A stretch of DNA of 64,000 nt from NCBI RefSeq assembly GCF_002811945.1, contig NZ_NPDX01000002.1:248001-312000 (forward strand), written 5' to 3'. This document shows, in pieces, positions 42,839 to 51,367 of this stretch. The DNA is from Leptospira harrisiae. Lineage in GTDB: Bacteria > Spirochaetota > Leptospiria > Leptospirales > Leptospiraceae. Position 1 is the stretch's first letter, and each line of letters opens with the position of its first letter. The position numbers were made by a program, and so were the translations under genes. Below the pieces are notes generated by a model. It was given only the letters and a program-made list of their open reading frames with translations. It was not told where the DNA came from and did not search any database.

Positions 42839-45800
42839 ACTAAAGGAAGTACAAAGAGGGTTAGCGCACTTGCTGTGACTAACCCTCCGATCACTACAGT
42901 TGCTAACGGTCTTTGGACTTCAGCACCTGGTGATGTACTGATTGCCATTGGTATAAACCCAATTGATGCAAGTAGGGCAGTGGTAAGAACTGGTCGTAGT
43001 CTTGAAATCGCTGCCTCTTTGACAGCTTCCTCTTTCTTTTTACCCGATTGTTCTAAACTTCGAATGAAACTGATTAATACCAATCCATTGAGAACTGCGA
43101 TTCCAAATAAAGCAATAAATCCTACACCTGCCGAAATACTAAATGGTAAATTTCTGAGATAAAGAGCAAAGATTCCTCCTGTGATGGCAAATGGAACATT
43201 TAAAAAAATGATCATTGCCGATGATATTTCATTAAATGCAAAGTATAGGATTAGAAAAATAATGACGAGTGTGATTGGAACAACAACGTATAAAGTTTTT
43301 GTTGCCGATTCAAACTTTTCAAATTCACCTCCTGTTGTGTAATGATACCCTGCAGGAAACTTTATATCTTTTTGTAATACGGTTTGTACAGAATTGACAG
43401 TGCTAACCATATCATTTCCTCGAATATTAAACTGAACTAGTGCATAACGATTTTGATTTTGATGGTAAATTTGAACAGGACCATCTTCAATTTGTATCTC
43501 TGATAGTTCATGTAATGGTGCAAAAGTATTTTTACCAACTTTAACTGGAATGTTTTTAATTTGTTCTGGGTTTGGAAGAATATCTGTTTTGACAACAATT
43601 TCAAATCGTTTCATTCCTTCATAGACGATACCTGCCGGCACTCCTGACGATACAGATTCAGTGACACGATTGACATCTAATATGGATTGGTCATACCTGG
43701 CCAACTTTTCTCTGTTAGGTTTGATTCTTAAATATTCGAGTCCATATAGTTGTTCTATTCTAAGGTCTACAACACCTGGAATGTGTTTGATTTTTGTAGA
43801 AATTTCTTCTGCTATAGATTTTAGTTGGATCAAATCATCACCAAATACTTTGATTCCGACATCAGCACGAATTCCTGCCATAATTTCATTATTACGCATT
43901 TCAATTGGTTGAGACAATCCGTATGCTACCTGAGGTGCAACTCTCTCTATAATTTCTTGTAACTTAGATTCGATTTCTTTTTTTGAAAGATTCCACTCTG
44001 ATCTTGGTTTCATATCCAAATACATATCTGTTTTTTCTACACCCATGGGTTCGATGGCAAGTTCAGGTGATCCAGTTCGCGAAACTACTTCAGTGATTTC
44101 TGGAATTTCTTTTAGAATCGTTTTTTCTATTTTCATGGATGATTGTAATGATTCGGTTAATGTTGTTGAGGGGTATCGACTAATTTCAATTAACAAATTT
44201 CCTTCATCTAATTTTGGAAGAAATTCACCACCGAGTCGGAAAAATAAAAAAATTGAAAGGATTAGAATTCCGATTGTTGAATAGGTAACCTTTTTAGGTT
44301 CTCTAAGGCAATAATCTAGTTTTGGCGTATACCAATGGTGGATTTTTTGAAAAAAGGGAGTTTCTCCTTCTGCAATATGTCCACCTTTCAAAAAATAAGA
44401 TGCTAAAACTGGAATGATTGTGAGTGTGAGAAAAAATGCACCGAGTAACGCAAATAAGACGGTCGTTGCCATAGGAATGAACATTTTTCCTTCTGTCCCG
44501 CTGAGTGTGAGGATAGGAATGTAAACAACTCCGATGATAATTTCACCATAAATAGTTGCTTTCCTAACTTCGATAGTGGCATTCAAAATCGTTTCTTTCT
44601 GTTCCGAGTCCGTGAGATCTCTTTTTAACTCCTTTCGTTTTAAACCCAATCGTCTATGTGAATTTTCAATAAGAATCACAGCTCCATCTACAATGAGTCC
44701 AAAGTCAATGGCACCCATAGACATTAAATTGGCAGGTAAATCACGGAGAAACATGAGACTAATGGCAAATAACATAGCGAGAGGAATCATCGATGCAATG
44801 ACAAGCCCTGATCTAAAATCACCAATCATCAAAAAGAGAATGATGATGACAAGAATTGCTCCTTCTGTTAAATTCCAAATGATCGTATTCAATGTATTTT
44901 TTACCATAATCGAACGATCATAATAAGGTTTGATCTTCATACCTGTTGGTAGTGTTTTTTCGATTTGAGTAATTTTGTCTTTTACTGCTGTTGTGACTTC
45001 TAATGAGTTTTCACCAAGTAACATAAGAGTCACTGCACCAACAACTTCTGACTTACCTGTTGCTGTGGCAGCACCTTTCCGTAGTCTAGGTCCTTCCACA
45101 ATTTTTGCTAAGTTGTCTAAATAAATGGGAAATCCATCTCCCATTTTCCCTACTTGAATTTTATCAAAATCAGTAGTTGTTTTTAATAATCCATCACTTC
45201 CAACAATTAACTGTTCGCCGGACCTTTCTATATATCCACTACCTGTAGATAGATTATTACTTTGGACTGCGTTCACAATTTGGTTTAAAGAAACACCGAG
45301 AGATGCTGCTTTAAAAGGATCGACAATGACTTGATACTGTTTGGTTTTTCCGCCAAAACTATTGACTTCGACAATCCCAGGCACTGTTTTGAGAGTTGGG
45401 TTAATATACCAATTCAAATAAGTTGTAAGTTCCATTTGGCTATGAAATTCACTTTCTAATGTAAATTGGAACACTTCTCCAAGGCCTGTCGTGATGGGTC
45501 CAATGACTGGTTTTCCAAAAATTGCCGGTATGTTTTCTGATGCTTCTGTCAATTTTTCGCTGACCAATTGTCGACTTTTCCATAGATCCGTTCCATCGGC
45601 AAATACAGCTGTGACCAATGAAAATCCGTATCTAGAAACAGATCTTACTTCGATTAGGTTTGGAATTCCCGTAATGGCTCTTTCCACAGGCAAAGTGATG
45701 TACTGTTCTATCTCTAAAGTTGATAGTGCGGGTGATGTAGTGATGACTTGTACTTGAACATTTGTAATGTCAGGAACAGCATCTACTTTTAAATGGTTTA

Positions 45801-45897
45801 ATGAATAAATACCACCAAATACAAGTAAGGCTGTGACTATAATTACCAATAATCGATTTTGTAAGGAAACTTGTACAATTTTAGTTAAAAATTCCAT
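42787..45897 (-). CDS. czcA: CzcA/CusA-type heavy-metal RND efflux pump
   Basis: 1036-aa inner-membrane RND transporter of the heavy-metal efflux group, with 12 transmembrane helices and two large periplasmic loops. The helix-4 motif is AIDFGLIVDGAVILIEN (Asp398, Asp404, Glu411), the proton-relay pattern of CzcA-like pumps for divalent ions such as Zn, Co, Cd or Ni. The Cu/Ag-type CusA helix has Ala in place of these acids. It is the last gene of a czcC-czcB-czcA operon, starting 3 nt after the membrane-fusion gene. Confidence 0.93.
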   Translation of the reverse strand: MEFLTKIVQVSLQNRLLVIIVTALLVFGGIYSLNHLKVDAVPDITNVQVQVITTSPALSTLEIEQYITLPVERAITGIPNLIEVRSVSRYGFSLVTAVFADGTDLWKSRQLVSEKLTEASENIPAIFGKPVIGPITTGLGEVFQFTLESEFHSQMELTTYLNWYINPTLKTVPGIVEVNSFGGKTKQYQVIVDPFKAASLGVSLNQIVNAVQSNNLSTGSGYIERSGEQLIVGSDGLLKTTTDFDKIQVGKMGDGFPIYLDNLAKIVEGPRLRKGAATATGKSEVVGAVTLMLLGENSLEVTTAVKDKITQIEKTLPTGMKIKPYYDRSIMVKNTLNTIIWNLTEGAILVIIILFLMIGDFRSGLVIASMIPLAMLFAISLMFLRDLPANLMSMGAIDFGLIVDGAVILIENSHRRLGLKRKELKRDLTDSEQKETILNATIEVRKATIYGEIIIGVVYIPILTLSGTEGKMFIPMATTVLFALLGAFFLTLTIIPVLASYFLKGGHIAEGETPFFQKIHHWYTPKLDYCLREPKKVTYSTIGILILSIFLFFRLGGEFLPKLDEGNLLIEISRYPSTTLTESLQSSMKIEKTILKEIPEITEVVSRTGSPELAIEPMGVEKTDMYLDMKPRSEWNLSKKEIESKLQEIIERVAPQVAYGLSQPIEMRNNEIMAGIRADVGIKVFGDDLIQLKSIAEEISTKIKHIPGVVDLRIEQLYGLEYLRIKPNREKLARYDQSILDVNRVTESVSSGVPAGIVYEGMKRFEIVVKTDILPNPEQIKNIPVKVGKNTFAPLHELSEIQIEDGPVQIYHQNQNRYALVQFNIRGNDMVSTVNSVQTVLQKDIKFPAGYHYTTGGEFEKFESATKTLYVVVPITLVIIFLILYFAFNEISSAMIIFLNVPFAITGGIFALYLRNLPFSISAGVGFIALFGIAVLNGLVLISFIRSLEQSGKKKEEAVKEAAISRLRPVLTTALLASIGFIPMAISTSPGAEVQRPLATVVIGGLVTASALTLFVLPLVYLKFAAKKAFMLSKDA

Positions 45898-45899
45898 GT

Positions 45900-47039
45900 T
45901 TATTCCCCACCAAAGGTTGATTTGAAGAGGATCGCTTTTAACTCAAAGGCACCTTTTGTTACTACTCGATCTCCTTCTGAAATTCCAGATAAGATTTCTG
46001 TTTTTCCATCATTAGTGCTTCCTATTGAGATTTCGATCCACTGGAATTGATTGGTTTTTGATTCGATAAAAACATACTTTTGATTTTGATACGATTGAAC
46101 GGCTTCTTCTGAAATTTGAATTCCAGATCTTCCATTTACACTTAAAATTGCTTTTCCAAATAAACCTATTTTTGCTTGTCGATTTTTATTTTTAAAAACT
46201 AGTCGAGCATGTACGGTTCTGGATTCTGGATCAACTTTTTCTCCAATATGTTCTAATACACCATCAAATTCGAAATCAGGATATGCATTTAAGACAATTT
46301 TACCTTTTATACCTTCAGATAGATATTTTAAGTCATTTTCAAAAATCTTTGCTTGAAACCATAATTGCGAAAGTTCTGCGATTGTAGTTAGATTTTGATT
46401 CCCTAATACAATGGATCCAGGGATTGCATTTCTAGAAAGAGCAAGCCCTGATCTCGGCGCATATACAGTGTAAACTCCAGAGGCTGCATTATCAATGGCT
46501 AGTCCATTGGCACGTAAGTTTTCTTCTGCGGCAATCTTTTCAGATTCAATGACTTTAAGATTAGATTCAGCATCAATATACTCTTGTTTTGCGGCCAAAT
46601 TCATTTTTACTAATGAACTGATTCTATTTAAATTTTGTTCTGACGCAGTGAATTTTGATTTTGCTACTAAATAAGCTGATCTTAGTTTTGCTAACTCTGG
46701 TGAATCGATGGTAGCTAACTTTTGTCCTTTTTTGATAGTATCACCTTCAACAAAGGAAACTGAAGTAATTCTTCCGGAAATTCTTGATGCAACATCAATG
46801 ATCGCATCAGGAACAGCTTCCGTTTCGCCAATTAATTCAATTTTCGTTTGGATCGGTTGGTTACTAACAACGAACGTTTCGATAGAAAGGTTTTTTCGAT
46901 TTGCTTCCGATAATGTCACAATGTTTTTCGGATTCTCTGTAGTTCCTGTATTAGTATTTGTCTCTCGTAACTTCCAAATGGTGACAGAAATCACAATAAA
47001 TAGAAAAGAGATGAGGAGTATTATTGTTTGTTTTTTCAT
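45900..47039 (-). CDS. czcB: RND periplasmic adaptor (CzcB-like)
   Basis: 379-aa membrane-fusion protein with an N-terminal anchor (TIILLISFLFIVISVTIW). A lipoyl-like barrel (ASRISGRITSVSFVEGDTIKKGQKLATI), an alpha-helical hairpin (about 115-180) and a beta-barrel domain (WFQAKIFENDLKYLSEGIKG) follow in the normal order. It links the inner-membrane pump to the TolC-type channel. No long His-rich N-terminal extension is present. The ATG overlaps the upstream stop by 4 nt. Confidence 0.9.
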   Translation of the reverse strand: MKKQTIILLISFLFIVISVTIWKLRETNTNTGTTENPKNIVTLSEANRKNLSIETFVVSNQPIQTKIELIGETEAVPDAIIDVASRISGRITSVSFVEGDTIKKGQKLATIDSPELAKLRSAYLVAKSKFTASEQNLNRISSLVKMNLAAKQEYIDAESNLKVIESEKIAAEENLRANGLAIDNAASGVYTVYAPRSGLALSRNAIPGSIVLGNQNLTTIAELSQLWFQAKIFENDLKYLSEGIKGKIVLNAYPDFEFDGVLEHIGEKVDPESRTVHARLVFKNKNRQAKIGLFGKAILSVNGRSGIQISEEAVQSYQNQKYVFIESKTNQFQWIEISIGSTNDGKTEILSGISEGDRVVTKGAFELKAILFKSTFGGE

Positions 47040-48367
47040 GGATTCATTCCTAATGAATGGATGGGAAGACCTAAAACACGTATCAATTCAATTTGCGATA
47101 ATTCAAATTCTGATTTGGTATTAAGGTAGTTTAATTTGGTTTGTAAAAGGATTCTTTGTTGGTTGATGGCATCGATGATTTTTATTTTTCCAAATCGAAT
47201 TGCTTCTTGAAGGTGATTCAAGTCTGATTCTGCTCGTTCCATTTTTGACTCATCATATAGTTTGATTTCCTCAGAAAGGTTTATATAATTTGTTAATGCA
47301 AATAAAACTTCCTGTTTTATATTTCTAGAGACAGATTCTTTCAATTCCTTGGAATTATCAATTTTCGAAGAAGCTATGATTTTTTCTCCTTCATAATCTC
47401 TCCAAATTATCATCGGAAATGTCAACATTCCACCAACAACTCTTTCGTTAAATCCATCGTTTTGGGCAAAAGCACCAAGTGATACATTCGGAATTTTTTG
47501 TCGCCTAACTTCATTTTGCCGAAGAACTGCGAGTTCAATTTCTTTTTCGGAAAGTGATAGTTCTGGACGCATCTGCATTGCCATTTGGATTAAATCTGCT
47601 CTTTCTTTTGGTAAATCGCTCGGAATCGTCCAGTATTGCAATTTGATCGAATTTAGTTCGACAGGCATTCCAAGTAATACTTCTAATTCAGATTTGGAAT
47701 TTTCGGATGATCTACGTGTTTGGTTCCAAATTTTAAAGATTCGAATTTCCTCTGATTCTGATAAAGCTTCATCAATTCCCGGTGATAGTCCTTCGTTGAC
47801 TCTTGCTATTGAAATTTTTTTTAATTCTTTAACAAGATTTAAACTATTAAAACTATTTTCCTCTTCTAGTTGAAGGTATCGAAATCGAGTCATTTTTTTT
47901 AATGCTTCAAATTCTAAAATTCTTTTTACAGATTCTAATCGAAAGACTTGGGCTTTGAACTCTTCATCTGCAATCTGAACTGCGATTTCTCTTTTGCCAT
48001 TTGTAAAAATTTCTTGGTTAACCATGACCTGAAAGTTATTGGCAGCATTGGGACCAGACAAAAGTGTAGGGCCGGTTGATTCTCCTTTTCGCGTGGCCAC
48101 ATAACTACTAAAAACGGGATTTGAAGGAAAATAATAGGAAGCAATTTTTTTTCTTCCAGAAATTTCCTTTAGTTTAATTTCTTCGATACGATAGTCTGGA
48201 TGTTTCCTTACGATACATTGACTTAGTTCGAGTATGGAATTGTATTTATTGCAACTATATCCATTAGAATCATTTGATTCTGGATTTATTGGTAAATTAA
48301 ATATACAGATAAAAACCAAACAACGAAGAGGGATTCTTTGCAGTTTGGGGAAATAATGAAAATTCAT
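47036..48367 (-). CDS. czcC: TolC-family outer-membrane factor (CzcC-like)
   Basis: 443-aa outer-membrane efflux protein with two repeats of long periplasmic coiled-coil helices (for example LESVKRILEFEALKKMTRFRYL and SEEIKLYDESKMERAESDLNHL). A signal segment lies near the N-terminus. I start at the ATG at 48367, which is preceded by an excellent GGGAGGT ribosome-binding site. The open frame extends eight codons further to a TTG. It forms the exit duct of the tripartite pump. Confidence 0.9.
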   Translation of the reverse strand: MNFHYFPKLQRIPLRCLVFICIFNLPINPESNDSNGYSCNKYNSILELSQCIVRKHPDYRIEEIKLKEISGRKKIASYYFPSNPVFSSYVATRKGESTGPTLLSGPNAANNFQVMVNQEIFTNGKREIAVQIADEEFKAQVFRLESVKRILEFEALKKMTRFRYLQLEEENSFNSLNLVKELKKISIARVNEGLSPGIDEALSESEEIRIFKIWNQTRRSSENSKSELEVLLGMPVELNSIKLQYWTIPSDLPKERADLIQMAMQMRPELSLSEKEIELAVLRQNEVRRQKIPNVSLGAFAQNDGFNERVVGGMLTFPMIIWRDYEGEKIIASSKIDNSKELKESVSRNIKQEVLFALTNYINLSEEIKLYDESKMERAESDLNHLQEAIRFGKIKIIDAINQQRILLQTKLNYLNTKSEFELSQIELIRVLGLPIHSLGMNP

Positions 48368-48407
48368 GGAACCTCCCAAGTGTTCACGCAAATGAATTGC
48401 GAATTAA

Positions 48408-48803
48408 CTAAGTTAGGTTCTGTTTGGGCGGGCGAAAGAAACTGTTTACGGTAACAAGGTTTGGAATTTGTAATTCGGGCTGATGGATATAAACTTTATG
48501 AAGTTGGATGAGTATGTGAGATAGATACAAGTCCCAGGAACAAGAAACAATAAAATTACAAGGACAAGAAAAACAAACATGGTCTGCGTGTTCTCCTTCC
48601 TCGTTTAAATCGTGTCCGGGATTAACACCTAAGGCATGATCGAGGAAGGCATAAGGGCATGCACTTTCTGGCGAACCAATCAATCCGCAATTGACCTCAT
48701 TGTCAACAATGCGTTGGTACATAAAATTGGCAGAAAATAATAAGATAAAGCTAAATAGGAAAAATCGTCTCCAGAAACTGAGTTTTTTCAAATTTAACTT
48801 CAT
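48408..48803 (-). CDS. Cys/His-rich exported protein preceding the RND efflux genes
   Basis: 131-aa protein beginning MKLNLKKLSFWRRF, four bases after the DUF1574 stop. A hydrophobic helix (FFLFSFILLFSANFMY) is followed by Cys39 and Cys49, then a compact His/Cys block (His64, His72, His75, Cys77, Cys80, Cys82; core HADHVCFSCPCN) and Cys88. This looks like a metal-binding site, probably periplasmic or membrane-tethered. Position before czcCBA supports a sensing or delivery role in metal export (inference). No named family is recognised. Confidence 0.62.
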   Translation of the reverse strand: MKLNLKKLSFWRRFFLFSFILLFSANFMYQRIVDNEVNCGLIGSPESACPYAFLDHALGVNPGHDLNEEGEHADHVCFSCPCNFIVSCSWDLYLSHILIQLHKVYIHQPELQIPNLVTVNSFFRPPKQNLT

Positions 48804-48807
48804 AGGG

Positions 48808-49896
48808 TTACTTATAGTTTGGAATCTCCTTCGCGGTTTGCAATAACTTATCTGCAATTTCTGGAACACAAATAGGGGAAACATGACTACTATCCAAAAA
48901 AGTTTTACAATCAGTGTTTCCCTTGTTTAACGAGATTAGACGAATATTTTTTGAATTTGCACTAACCAAATTTGGGCCTAAAGTTTCAAATAAATCCCCA
49001 CCTGTAATCGATTTTCTAAGTTCGTTATAGTAAGGGTGGACTTGAGGCTCCCAGATAACCATTGGAATATTATGTTCCTCTACAAGCTGAATGATTTTTT
49101 TTAAGAACATATATTCTGTTTCGGAAAAAACAAAATTTGGCAATAAACGTTCTCTCTGCGATTCACTATAATCGATAATTCGATCTTTGTATTCTTTGGG
49201 CGTAAAATTATTTATTTCCATGCCGACAAAATTGGGATCAAAAGGTCGCTTTTTATTCAGATAAGAAGCTAGCGCAATGAAATATGTATCATCGTTAGCA
49301 GTTTTACCCTTTATCAAATTCGATATTGTTTGGATAGGACTAATGTGATAGTTATAAGAAACAAATGCTAAACGCATCAAAATTTCCCGCTGAAATTTAA
49401 AATTAAAAGCTGGATAGATGTCTATCAATTCATCTTCGTGTAACATTAGTTCCTGCCATTTGGATTTGTAGGAAAAAATATTATTTTCGTTAAGCATTTC
49501 TTCCGAAAATTCTAAAAATAATACATCGGGCTTAAAGTCTGACTTTATCATAGATTTTATCATTAAATAAAATAAGAAATATTCGGAAGCTTTGATTGAC
49601 GATCTTGTTTCGAAGTAGGTAGGGTATGGATAGGTATTTTTATTTACAGGTATATTTTCCCATTCATGAAAAATATCTGACCGCGAAGTACCTGTAACCA
49701 CAATCACCTTTACATTTTCAGATTGTTTTTTTTTGTCTTCATCCCAAACTTTTGGTAATCCGATTAGTACGTTTTGCCCCGATTTGTATGCTCTTCTTCC
49801 TGCTTCTCTGATTTGAGGAATACAAACCAGCTTATCGATTATAAAAATCGAAAGTAAGATAAAAAAGGGATAAAGATAAATTCGTTTTTGGTTCAT
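48808..49896 (-). CDS. DUF1574 (SGNH-like) protein
   Basis: 362-aa protein of the leptospiral DUF1574 family with an N-terminal membrane anchor (YPFFILLSIFIIDKLVCI). The rest is periplasmic and SGNH-hydrolase-like: the nucleophile block is VVTGTSRSDIF and the C-terminal Asp-His pair is in TFLDSSHVSP. It follows the MBOAT gene by 9 nt. Such pairs resemble AlgI/AlgX or DltB/DltD, which O-acylate an exported polymer. An O-acyl transfer role is therefore likely but inferred. Confidence 0.78.
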   Translation of the reverse strand: MNQKRIYLYPFFILLSIFIIDKLVCIPQIREAGRRAYKSGQNVLIGLPKVWDEDKKKQSENVKVIVVTGTSRSDIFHEWENIPVNKNTYPYPTYFETRSSIKASEYFLFYLMIKSMIKSDFKPDVLFLEFSEEMLNENNIFSYKSKWQELMLHEDELIDIYPAFNFKFQREILMRLAFVSYNYHISPIQTISNLIKGKTANDDTYFIALASYLNKKRPFDPNFVGMEINNFTPKEYKDRIIDYSESQRERLLPNFVFSETEYMFLKKIIQLVEEHNIPMVIWEPQVHPYYNELRKSITGGDLFETLGPNLVSANSKNIRLISLNKGNTDCKTFLDSSHVSPICVPEIADKLLQTAKEIPNYK

Positions 49897-49905
49897 ATGA
49901 TTTTC

Positions 49906-51276
49906 TCAGAATTGGAAATAAATAAACGTTTCTACAGGACTCTCTATTTTTACTAAAGCAAAGAAAACAAGTAATGCGAAAATTGGAATCAACCAATTTG
50001 AAAATCTTTGTAATTTGTCTTTGAAGTAATTTTTGTATTCTACAATATGAAAGAGACAACTGGCAAAAATGAGTCCCCAGAAATCTGGGCGATAAATCAT
50101 TTTACCAGTAAGATTAATACTAGCAGACCAGAAGGAGGAAATCCTTGTTAAAGTATCGATACGAAAGAAAGTGGCGAGAACAGAAAAAACTATAAATATC
50201 CAAATGGTAGCAAAAACCTGTTTTGTGAATGACATAGATTTTCTATCTGGTTTTCCAAAAGCAAATCGTTCGATGGAAAGAAAAATTCCATGAAAAAATC
50301 CCCAGAGAAAAAAAGTATAAGTATTCCCATGCCAAAGCCCAGATAGGGACATTACTAGAATGGTATTGATATTGTATCTAAGTTCTGAAACTCGATTTCC
50401 ACCTAACGGAATGTACAAATAGTCGCGAATCCATGTAGAAAGAGTATAATGCCATCGACTCCAAAGTTCTGTGAAACTAACCGATAAAAATGGGGAACGA
50501 AAGTTTTCTGGAATTTCATAACCAAGTAGAAAAGCAGAACCTCTCGCTAAATCCGTATATCCGGAAAAGTCTCCATACACTTGAAAAGAAAAAGCCACTG
50601 TAGTTAATAATATTGAAATTCCATCATATTCCCCTGGGCTTATGTAAACTGGATTGATGATTTTTGCAAGTTGGTCTGCGATGAGTACTTTTTTGACCAA
50701 ACCAGAAAGGATGTGTAAGATTCCTCTTTGGACAAAATCCAAAGTCAATTTGGAATGATCGATTTGATCATAAAAATCATCATGGCGCATGATTGGGCCA
50801 GCAATGAGTTGTGGAAAAAATAAAATGAATAATAGAAAGTTAATAAACGGAGATTCTGTAAATTTTCCTCTCCATGCATCTACCAAATATGCAATCATTT
50901 GGAAGGTATAAAAACTGATTGCTAGTGGTAATACAATTTCGGATAAAGATTGGAAAAAAGGAATGCTCAATTCGCCTTCTAACATTAAATATTTTATATA
51001 TGTTAGGAAATATTTGAAAAAACATAAGTTGATCAAATTGATTCCTACACCCAAAATTAAAAAGAATCTGTTTTTAGTTTTAAGTATACCAAGAACACAA
51101 AGATGAGTGAGAAGGATGAAAATTACGAAATGTATTAAAAATGATCCACTCCAGTATCCGTAAAAAATAAGCGAAAAAACAATGAGGAGGTATTTGCGAA
51201 AACGAGAAGGTAAAATCCAATAGATAATATAACAGGCGATAAAAAAGAAAAAATAATCAATGGAATTGAACAGCAT
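49906..51276 (-). CDS. MBOAT-family O-acyltransferase
   Basis: 456-aa polytopic membrane protein of the AlgI/DltB type. The signature is SLSGLWHGNTYTFFLWGFFHG, with the catalytic His in WHG, and QLIAGPIMRHDDFYDQ and WSRWHYTLSTWIRDYLYIPLGGN are the other conserved loops. It would shuttle an acyl group, often acetyl, across the membrane to a partner SGNH protein, here the DUF1574 product encoded 9 nt downstream. The acceptor could be a surface polysaccharide. Confidence 0.9.
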   Translation of the reverse strand: MLFNSIDYFFFFIACYIIYWILPSRFRKYLLIVFSLIFYGYWSGSFLIHFVIFILLTHLCVLGILKTKNRFFLILGVGINLINLCFFKYFLTYIKYLMLEGELSIPFFQSLSEIVLPLAISFYTFQMIAYLVDAWRGKFTESPFINFLLFILFFPQLIAGPIMRHDDFYDQIDHSKLTLDFVQRGILHILSGLVKKVLIADQLAKIINPVYISPGEYDGISILLTTVAFSFQVYGDFSGYTDLARGSAFLLGYEIPENFRSPFLSVSFTELWSRWHYTLSTWIRDYLYIPLGGNRVSELRYNINTILVMSLSGLWHGNTYTFFLWGFFHGIFLSIERFAFGKPDRKSMSFTKQVFATIWIFIVFSVLATFFRIDTLTRISSFWSASINLTGKMIYRPDFWGLIFASCLFHIVEYKNYFKDKLQRFSNWLIPIFALLVFFALVKIESPVETFIYFQF

Positions 51277-51367
51277 TTACCCTAGAATTTCCGCGATATT
51301 TTTTTCTGCCAGTCATTTTACACAATCATACTTGCCTCAAAAATCAAATCCAAGAAGATCAGTCTTC

